DNA of 5,747 nt from an uncultured Eggerthellaceae bacterium (GTDB lineage: Bacteria; Actinomycetota; Coriobacteriia; Coriobacteriales; Eggerthellaceae), in NCBI GenBank assembly GCA_902497215.1, contig CABVEH010000088.1, positions 1 to 5,747 of the forward strand. The letters run 5' to 3'. The position numbers were made by a program, and so were the translations under genes. The notes beneath the pieces are model-generated. The model worked only from the letters and a program-made list of their open reading frames with translations, was not told the DNA's origin and did no database searches. Of the stretch, positions 1 through 5,747 are shown one piece after another (within the stretch, counting starts at the first letter, position 1; every line of letters begins with the position of its first letter).

Positions 1-323
<323 letters not shown>

Positions 324-334
324 CCGCTGCTTCA

Positions 335-342
335 GAAGGAGG
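335..342 (+). promoter_or_regulatory. Ribosome binding site of rpoA
   Basis: GAAGGAGG is a strong Shine-Dalgarno match ending 10 bases before the ATG at 353. It supports that ATG over the in-frame ATG at residue 5 (position 365), although a start at the latter cannot be excluded by sequence alone. Confidence 0.75.
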
Positions 343-352
343 CTCACATCAC

Positions 353-1303
353 ATGACAGAGTTCATGAGGCCTACTATCACGACCGAAGAGGTCAGCAAC
401 ACCGTTGCGCGTTACATAGTAGAACCACTGGAGCGCGGTTACGGCTCTACGCTGGGCAACTCCCTCCGCCGGGTTTTGCTGTCGTCCCTCGACGGCGCGA
501 AGGCCACGGCCATCCAGATCGAAGGCGTGCAGCATGAGTTCACCACCGCCGAGGGCATCATCGAGGACATCACCGACATCGTCCTCAACGTGAAGGGGCT
601 CGTGTTCGCGCCCCTGTCCGACGACGTAGAGCGCGCAACGGCGCACGTCTCGGCCGAGGGCCCCTGCGTGGTGAAGGGTTCCGACCTCGAGGTTCCCACC
701 GAGTTCACGCTGGTGAACCCCGACCACGTCATCGCCACCGTCGCCGACGGCGGGACGCTCGACATGACCATCCGCATCGGCATCGGCCGCGGCTACGTCT
801 CGGCCGACAACAACAAGCGCCCCGAGGACCCCATCGGCATCATCCCGGTGGACTCGCTGTTCTCGCCCGTGCGCCGCTGCACGATGAACGTGGAAGACAC
901 GCGCGTGGGCCAGCGCACCGACTACGACAGGTTGGTGCTCGAGGTGGAAACCGACGGTTCCATCAGCCCCACCGAGGCCGTCTGCCGCGGTGCGAACATC
1001 GTCACCCAGTACATGGGCGCCTTCCTTTCCCTCGCGAACGACGAGGAGGAGGTCGAGCTCGAAGAGGTTTCCATCTTCGCGCCCGAGAACACCGAGACCA
1101 ACGCCGAGCTCGACAAGCAGATCGAGGACCTGGACCTTTCCGTCCGCTCCTACAACTGCCTCAAGCGCGCCGGCATCCACTCGGTGCGCCAGCTGGTCGA
1201 GTTCTCCGAGAACGACCTGCTGAACATCCGCAACTTCGGCGCTAAATCCATCGAGGAAGTCAAGGACAAGCTGATTTCCATGGATTTGAATTTGAAGCTT
1301 TAG
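353..1303 (+). CDS. rpoA: DNA-directed RNA polymerase alpha subunit
   Basis: The alpha subunit dimerises to start RNA polymerase assembly, and its C-terminal domain contacts UP-element DNA and activators. The 316-residue protein has normal length and complete domains. The N-terminal domain (about 1-225) includes the signature EPLERGYGSTLGNSLRR at 24-40, corresponding to the dimer/beta-contact region; the second Arg of the RR pair matches E. coli R45. A flexible, very acidic linker (about 226-255, rich in Glu/Asp) leads to the C-terminal domain (about 256-316). Its DNA-contact residues line up with E. coli numbering exactly: R265, N268, C269, L270, K271 in VRSYNCLK, then G296, K298, S299 and E302 in NFGAKSIEEVK. 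UP-element recognition is therefore probably intact. The gene follows rpsD by 29 bases and ends 13 bases before rplQ, and is likely co-transcribed with both. Confidence 0.98.
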   Translation: MTEFMRPTITTEEVSNTVARYIVEPLERGYGSTLGNSLRRVLLSSLDGAKATAIQIEGVQHEFTTAEGIIEDITDIVLNVKGLVFAPLSDDVERATAHVSAEGPCVVKGSDLEVPTEFTLVNPDHVIATVADGGTLDMTIRIGIGRGYVSADNNKRPEDPIGIIPVDSLFSPVRRCTMNVEDTRVGQRTDYDRLVLEVETDGSISPTEAVCRGANIVTQYMGAFLSLANDEEEVELEEVSIFAPENTETNAELDKQIEDLDLSVRSYNCLKRAGIHSVRQLVEFSENDLLNIRNFGAKSIEEVKDKLISMDLNLKL

Positions 1304-1306
1304 GAG
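1302..1306 (+). promoter_or_regulatory. Ribosome binding site of rplQ overlapping the rpoA stop codon
   Basis: AGGAG shares two bases with the TAG stop of rpoA (1301-1303) and ends 10 bases before the rplQ ATG at 1317. Ribosomes finishing rpoA would sit directly over this site, so translation of alpha and L17 is probably coupled (inference). The surrounding stretch (about 1275-1316) is AT-rich compared with the rest, which would keep the initiation region open. Confidence 0.7.
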
Positions 1307-1316
1307 ATATGCAACC

Positions 1317-2102
1317 ATGAGACACAAGTACAAGGGTCGCAAGCTGGGAACGAGCTTCGCCCACACGAAGGCCATGAAGGTCAGCCTCGTGCAGGCGCTC
1401 TTCCTGAACGACCGCATCAAGACCACCGAGGCGCGCGCCAAGGAGATCCGCGGCGACGTCGACAAGGTCATCACCTGGGCGAAGAAGGGCGACCTGCATT
1501 CACGCCGCCTGGCCATCGCCGCGCTTGGCAACGACTCCGACCTGGTGCGCGAGATCTTCGAGAAGGTCAACCAGGGCATGTTCGAGGGCCGTTCCGGCGG
1601 CTACACCCGCATCATGAAGCTGGGCCCGCGCAAGGGCGACGGCGCCCCCATGGTCATCATGGAGCTCGTGAACGAGACTTGCGTGCCCAAGGCCGAGAAG
1701 AAGGCCGCCAAGGCCAAGGCAACGCCTTCCAAGAAGAAGGCCGCCCCCAAGAAGAAGGCCGCTGACGCCGAGGCAGGCGAGAAGGAGACCGTGCTCGAGG
1801 AGATGCACGACTCCATCGAGGCCGCCGAGGAGACCTTCGCCGAGAACGTGCGCGAGGAAGGCGAGCAGCAGCTGGCCGAGGAGAAGGCCGAGGTGGCCAA
1901 GGAAGACGCCGCTGCAGCCGACGAGGCCGAGGAAAAGGCCCAGGAAGCCGCCGAGAAGGCCGAAGAGGAGGCCAAGGCCGACGAGAAGGTCGCCGACGAG
2001 CAGAAGGAGGAAGCCAAGGAGGAGGCCGAGAAGGCCGAGGCCGAGGCTGCCGAAGAGGCTGCCGTCGACACAGCCGAGAAGGTAGAGAAGTCCGAGGAGT
2101 AG
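1317..2102 (+). CDS. rplQ: 50S ribosomal protein L17 with a long charged C-terminal extension
   Basis: L17 is a 23S rRNA-binding protein of the large subunit, near the outer end of the peptide exit tunnel. Residues 1-118 form a full-length L17 core: MRHKYKGRKLGTSFAHTKAM at the N-terminus, the LFLNDRIKTTEARAKEIR helix, and the C-terminal RIMKLGPRKGDGAPMVIMEL strand region. This already matches the usual family length of about 115-130 residues. The reading frame then continues for about 140 more residues. Residues 125-148 are strongly basic (Lys/Ala/Pro, containing KKKAAPKKKA). Residues about 149-261 are almost only Ala, Glu, Lys and Asp with net negative charge, and are predicted by eye to be a long helix or coiled coil. 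Longer L17 tails occur in Actinobacteria, but 261 residues is very long. The start is set by the Shine-Dalgarno at 1302-1306. The next gene begins 24 bases after the stop. Confidence 0.97.
   Translation: MRHKYKGRKLGTSFAHTKAMKVSLVQALFLNDRIKTTEARAKEIRGDVDKVITWAKKGDLHSRRLAIAALGNDSDLVREIFEKVNQGMFEGRSGGYTRIMKLGPRKGDGAPMVIMELVNETCVPKAEKKAAKAKATPSKKKAAPKKKAADAEAGEKETVLEEMHDSIEAAEETFAENVREEGEQQLAEEKAEVAKEDAAAADEAEEKAQEAAEKAEEEAKADEKVADEQKEEAKEEAEKAEAEAAEEAAVDTAEKVEKSEE
1689..2099 (+). repeat. Low-complexity region encoding the charged tail of L17
   Basis: This stretch is built from irregularly repeated GCC, GAG, GAA and AAG codons (short units such as AAGGCCGAG and GAGGCCGAG), making the + strand strongly purine-rich. 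There is no exact long tandem unit; the repetition is at the codon and short-motif level. Such sequence is prone to in-frame length change, so tail length may differ between strains (inference). The frame stays intact to the TAG at 2100-2102. Confidence 0.75.
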
Positions 2103-2114
2103 TCGCTTCCCTGC

Positions 2115-2118
2115 GGAG
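2115..2118 (+). promoter_or_regulatory. Weak ribosome binding site of the ecfT-type gene
   Basis: GGAG lies 8 bases before the ATG at 2127. It is weaker than the sites of rpoA and eno, consistent with a membrane protein made at lower level than the ribosomal proteins on the same transcript (inference). Confidence 0.5.
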
Positions 2119-2126
2119 CGCCCGCC

Positions 2127-2897
2127 ATGGACGTCCAGGTCTCAACCTTCCTCGAAAAGGAATCGAGCGCGCATCGATGCGATGCGCGCTCCAAGATAGC
2201 GATGCTCGCCGTTTACTCGGTGGGCATTTTTTTCGTTGACGGCTGGCTGGGAATGGCCGCATATGCGGCAATGCTCGCCGTCGTCGCGGTGTGCCTGCGG
2301 GCGCCTTTGCGCCGCATAGCCGTCCTTGGGGTTCCGGTCTACGTCATCGCGTTGCTGACGGTGGCCTTCAACATGTTCCAGGCGACCGACGCAGGCATTG
2401 CGTTCTCGTGGGCAGGCCTTGCGCGCGGGTGCTTCTTCGCCGCGCGCATCCTGCTTCTGGTGTGGTTCAGCCTGGTGGTGTGCTTCACCGTCCAGGCGAC
2501 CGAGCTGGTGCAGGCGTTCTCGCGCATCATGTCGCCCCTGCGCGCCCTGCATGTTCCGGTGGACGACATAGCCATGGTGTTCTCCATCGCGCTTCGGTTC
2601 ATCCCGCAGATGGCCGAGGAGTACTTTCAAATACGCGACGCGCAATGGTGCCGTTGTGCCGAGTTCGACGAGGGGCCGGTAGCGTCCCGCGTTAAGGCGC
2701 ACTGCGCGATCATGGTCCCCATGTTCGTCGGGATGTTCAGGCGCGCCGACAGGCTTGCGGCATCCATGGACGCACGCTGCTACGGCATGAGGGGGGTGGT
2801 GCGCACCGACATCCGCGCGGCATCCATGGGCGCCTCTTCGGTGGCGGCCGCCGTCGGTGCGTTCGCGTTCTGTTGCATTGTTTCCGTTCTGCTATGA
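2127..2897 (+). CDS. ecfT: EcfT-family transmembrane subunit of an energy-coupling factor (ECF) transporter
   Basis: EcfT is the membrane scaffold that joins a substrate-binding S component to the two EcfA ATPases of vitamin or metal importers. The 256 residues show the family pattern. An N-terminal H-R-x-D-x-R-x-K motif (16-23, family form HRLDPRxK) is followed by hydrophobic segments at about 23-38, 42-57, 66-84 and 103-121. Then comes the conserved block with QATELVQAF (123-131), SPLRAL (136-141) and SIALRFIPQMAEE (153-165), and last a C-terminal membrane helix (about 236-256). The two cytoplasmic ATPase-coupling motifs, usually A-R-G/S, read C175-R176-C177 and A216-R217-C218 here. The gene lies 24 bases after rplQ, the standard place for ECF genes in many Gram-positives, yet no ATPase gene (ecfA1/ecfA2) or truA accompanies it. 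The ATPases must be elsewhere if it works as a group-II ECF transporter. A dedicated CbiQ- or BioN-type role is possible; substrate cannot be told. Confidence 0.9.
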   Translation: MDVQVSTFLEKESSAHRCDARSKIAMLAVYSVGIFFVDGWLGMAAYAAMLAVVAVCLRAPLRRIAVLGVPVYVIALLTVAFNMFQATDAGIAFSWAGLARGCFFAARILLLVWFSLVVCFTVQATELVQAFSRIMSPLRALHVPVDDIAMVFSIALRFIPQMAEEYFQIRDAQWCRCAEFDEGPVASRVKAHCAIMVPMFVGMFRRADRLAASMDARCYGMRGVVRTDIRAASMGASSVAAAVGAFAFCCIVSVLL

Positions 2898-2898
2898 T
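2890..2898 (+). promoter_or_regulatory. Candidate extended -10 promoter for eno
   Basis: TGCTATGAT is a TGn extended -10 element with a 5/6 match to TATAAT, spanning the last codons and the TGA stop of ecfT. It predicts a transcript start near 2905 and a leader of roughly 36 bases before the eno ATG. A TTGCAT at 2873-2878 is only 14 bases upstream, too close for a normal -35, so the case rests on the extended -10. It also lies in a locally less GC-rich stretch. Confidence 0.45.
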
Positions 2899-2901
2899 TG
2901 A

Positions 2902-4233
<1,332 letters not shown>

Positions 4234-4240
4234 GCCATCG

Positions 4241-4269
4241 GGGGCCGACGACGTGCGGCCCCTTATTTT
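4241..4269 (+). terminator. Rho-independent terminator after eno
   Basis: GGGGCCG (4241-4247) pairs perfectly with CGGCCCC (4256-4262) around an 8-base loop (ACGACGTG), and is followed by TTATTTT (4263-4269). It begins 7 bases after the eno stop codon. The T-tract is only on the + strand side, so it acts in the direction of eno transcription. It marks the boundary between the ribosomal/eno block and the molybdenum-cofactor block. Confidence 0.85.
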
Positions 4270-4296
4270 GACCCGCATTATCAGAAACGAGGATAA

Positions 4297-5559
4297 ATGA
4301 CTGCTGAAGACATGATCTCGCTGGAAGAGGCCCGCGAGCTTGTGACGTCTAAGATGAAGCCGATGCCGGTGGAGACGGTCCCGGTGCTTGACGCCGTAGG
4401 GCGCGTGTGCGCCCGCGAGGTCCGAAGCGACATCGACGTGTCGCCGTTCGCCCATTCGGCGATGGACGGGTTCGCGCTGCGTGCCAGCGAGCTGGAAGGC
4501 GCATCGAAGGACGCCCCCAAGGTGTTAAAGGTCGTTGGCGCGATCGGCGCAGGCGACGTGTTCGGGGGCAGCATAGGCGCGGGCGAGTGCGTCCGCATAA
4601 TGACGGGAGCATGCCTTCCCGACGACGCCGACGCGGTGGTCAAGTACGAGAGCGTCGACTACAAGGGCGGCGACGGCGGAACGGGTTCAGAAGTCGCCTT
4701 CGACGCCCCTGCCAAGGTTGGCGACAACGTGCGTGCCGCAGGCGAAGAGGCCAAGGCCGGCGAGGTCGTCGTGCGCCCAGGCGAGGTCGTGTCGTGCGCC
4801 GGCGTGGGCTACCTTGCAAGCTGCGGGGCGCTTCAGATAGACACCTACGCGCGGCCGCGGGTGGCCGTGATGGCCACGGGAAGCGAGCTGGTTCCTCCCA
4901 GCGAGGTGCCGGGCCCGGGCCACATACGCGAATCGAACGCCTACGCCATCGCGGCGTGCATACGCGCCGCCGGCGCCGAAGCGGCCATGCTTCCGATAGT
5001 CAAGGACGACTACGACGAGCTTGCCCGGGCCGTCAAGTCGGCGGCATCGCAGTTCGACTTCGTGATCACCACCGGCGGTGCCGCCAATGGCGACTTCGAC
5101 TTCATCAAGAAGGTGGTGGCCAGCGAAGGCGAGCTTCTGATGACGTTGGTCAACATGCGTCCGGGCAAGGCGCAGACGTTCGGCTTCGTGGACGGCACGC
5201 CCGTGTTCGGGCTGCCAGGCAACCCCGCCGCGGCCTACTGCGGGTTCGAGATGATAATACGCCCGGCGCTGCGCAAGATGCAGGGCTACACCCATCTGGA
5301 GCATCCGTGCGTGACGGCGCGCCTGACGCAGGACGTGCGCAAGCGCGACCCCAGGCGCATATTCCTGCGTTCCACGCTGACCAAGGGCGCCGACGGCGGC
5401 TATGACGTGACCCCTGCGTCCAACCAGAGCTCGGGGCTGTTCGGCGTCATCCAGCGCAGCAACTGCATGGCGGTCATGCCCGAGGGGCTCGAATCCAAGA
5501 AGGCCGGGGACGAATTGCGTTGCGTGCTTCTGGACATCCCCGAGGAGATAGAACTGTAA
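4297..5559 (+). CDS. moeA: Molybdopterin molybdenumtransferase MoeA
   Basis: MoeA inserts molybdate into adenylylated molybdopterin, releasing AMP, in the last step of molybdenum cofactor (Moco) synthesis; in some organisms paralogues handle tungsten. The 420 residues match the family length (E. coli about 411). Seen in order: DVSPFAHSAMDGFA (residues about 47-60, with D57 matching E. coli D59), RIMTGACLP with T103, VMATGSEL with E197 (E. coli E188), DFVITTGGAANGDFDFIK (D254 to K270) with D268 as the likely equivalent of E. coli D259, NMRPGKAQTFG, and GLPGNPAAA (305-313). The family motif S-G-G-V-S-x-G is changed to T-G-G-A-A-N-G at 259-265. The start is the ATG after GAGGA (4289-4293), only 3 bases away, a rather short spacing. 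A MoaB/Mog-family gene follows after 43 bases, supporting a Moco operon. Confidence 0.94.
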   Translation: MTAEDMISLEEARELVTSKMKPMPVETVPVLDAVGRVCAREVRSDIDVSPFAHSAMDGFALRASELEGASKDAPKVLKVVGAIGAGDVFGGSIGAGECVRIMTGACLPDDADAVVKYESVDYKGGDGGTGSEVAFDAPAKVGDNVRAAGEEAKAGEVVVRPGEVVSCAGVGYLASCGALQIDTYARPRVAVMATGSELVPPSEVPGPGHIRESNAYAIAACIRAAGAEAAMLPIVKDDYDELARAVKSAASQFDFVITTGGAANGDFDFIKKVVASEGELLMTLVNMRPGKAQTFGFVDGTPVFGLPGNPAAAYCGFEMIIRPALRKMQGYTHLEHPCVTARLTQDVRKRDPRRIFLRSTLTKGADGGYDVTPASNQSSGLFGVIQRSNCMAVMPEGLESKKAGDELRCVLLDIPEEIEL

Positions 5560-5590
5560 CCGAGGGCCACGGGCCCGCGCCATGGAAGGA

Positions 5591-5595
5591 AAGGA
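5591..5595 (+). promoter_or_regulatory. Ribosome binding site deciding the moaB/mogA start
   Basis: AAGGA ends 7 bases before the ATG at 5603. An in-frame ATG at 5582 lacks a well-spaced Shine-Dalgarno and would add seven residues (MEGKDRI) not expected in the family, so 5603 is preferred. Confidence 0.55.
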
Positions 5596-5602
5596 CCGCA
5601 TC

Positions 5603-5747
5603 ATGGCCGATGCCGCCAACATTTCGTTCGCCATAGTCACGTGCTCCGACACCCGCAGCCTCGCGCAGGACGCCGCCGGCGACTTCCTGGAAGGCGCCAT
5701 TGCGGAGTGCGGCTGGGAATGCCGCGACCATTCCATAGTGAAGGACG
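5603..5747 (+). CDS. MoaB/MogA-family molybdopterin biosynthesis protein, N-terminal part (runs off window)
   Basis: MogA (MoaB in many bacteria) adenylylates molybdopterin, producing the substrate MoeA uses, so it acts one step before its upstream neighbour. Only 48 codons are visible, about a quarter to a third of a typical 160-200 residue protein. They match the N-terminal part of the fold: ISFAIVTCSDTRSLAQDAAG (family form A-I-x-T-x-S-D-T-R-x-x-x-x-D-x-S-G), then a helix, then the second strand ending HSIVKD, equivalent to the common R-I-V-K-D-D segment. The catalytic TGGTG region lies outside the window, so MoaB and MogA cannot be told apart and a fusion partner downstream cannot be excluded. 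It is probably co-transcribed with moeA, with a 43-base gap and no terminator. Confidence 0.85.
   Translation, partial: MADAANISFAIVTCSDTRSLAQDAAGDFLEGAIAECGWECRDHSIVKD

Noticed and set aside
344..1579. 411-codon open frame on the - strand opposite rpoA and the start of rplQ
   Set aside because: It is a shadow of high-GC coding sequence: its protein is a low-complexity Val/Asp/Gly/Leu/His mix without any recognisable domain, while the + strand encodes unmistakable alpha and L17.
1601..2194. Serine/alanine-rich 197-codon - strand frame opposite the L17 tail, resembling a repeat surface protein
   Set aside because: It is the mechanical reverse complement of the GAG/GCC/AAG codon repeats of the L17 tail; no start context and no other support.
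4268..4297. TTGACC (4268-4273) with GATAAA (4292-4297) as a moeA promoter
   Set aside because: The spacing (18) is acceptable, but transcription would start inside the moeA coding sequence, downstream of its ATG and Shine-Dalgarno.
5564..5576. GGGCC/GGCCC hairpin with 3-base loop between moeA and the moaB-type gene
   Set aside because: No T-tract follows and the stem is only 5 base pairs, so it is not a convincing terminator; it may affect translation or be chance.
4687..5736. 349-codon - strand frame opposite moeA and moaB
   Set aside because: Rich in Arg, His, Ala and Gly with no domain and no plausible ribosome binding context; moeA is complete on the other strand.

Overview
This is a high-GC bacterial chromosome segment of housekeeping genes, all on the + strand and almost fully coding. 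It holds a 5'-truncated rpsD, then rpoA, rplQ, an EcfT-type transporter gene, eno, moeA, and the first 48 codons of a moaB/mogA-type gene. The order rpsD-rpoA-rplQ is the usual end of the bacterial alpha ribosomal-protein operon. High GC, strong G/C third-position preference, a greatly extended L17 and the gene order suggest a high-GC Gram-positive. My best guess is a member of the Coriobacteriia (Eggerthella/Slackia-like), inferred from general impression rather than any database match.

Layout. Positions 1-2897 look like one transcription unit: S4, RNA polymerase alpha, L17 and EcfT are separated by only 29, 13 and 24 bases, and I see no terminator between them. A 43-base gap then leads to enolase. 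A near-consensus extended -10 element (TGCTATGAT) overlaps the ecfT stop codon and may give eno its own promoter. A clear Rho-independent terminator sits just after eno (hairpin 4241-4262 plus T-tract). It separates the translation/transcription/glycolysis block from a molybdenum-cofactor block. That second block starts only 27 bases later with moeA (molybdopterin molybdenumtransferase), followed after 43 bases by a MoaB/Mog-family gene cut by the window end. MoeA and MogA/MoaB proteins act in consecutive last steps of Moco synthesis, so their pairing makes functional sense.

What stands out. L17 has a tail of about 140 residues, more than doubling the protein; it is a lysine-rich stretch followed by a long acidic Ala/Glu/Lys helix-like region. 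The EcfT gene sits at the usual post-rplQ ECF position, but no EcfA ATPase genes or truA are next to it. Both of its ATPase-coupling motifs carry Cys where Gly or Ser is typical. MoeA has an unusual T-G-G-A-A-N-G-D version of the family S-G-G-V-S-x-G motif. No mobile element, CRISPR array, tRNA, rRNA or defence-like system is visible, and I do not see a convincing new multi-gene system. The interest is in variations on housekeeping genes.
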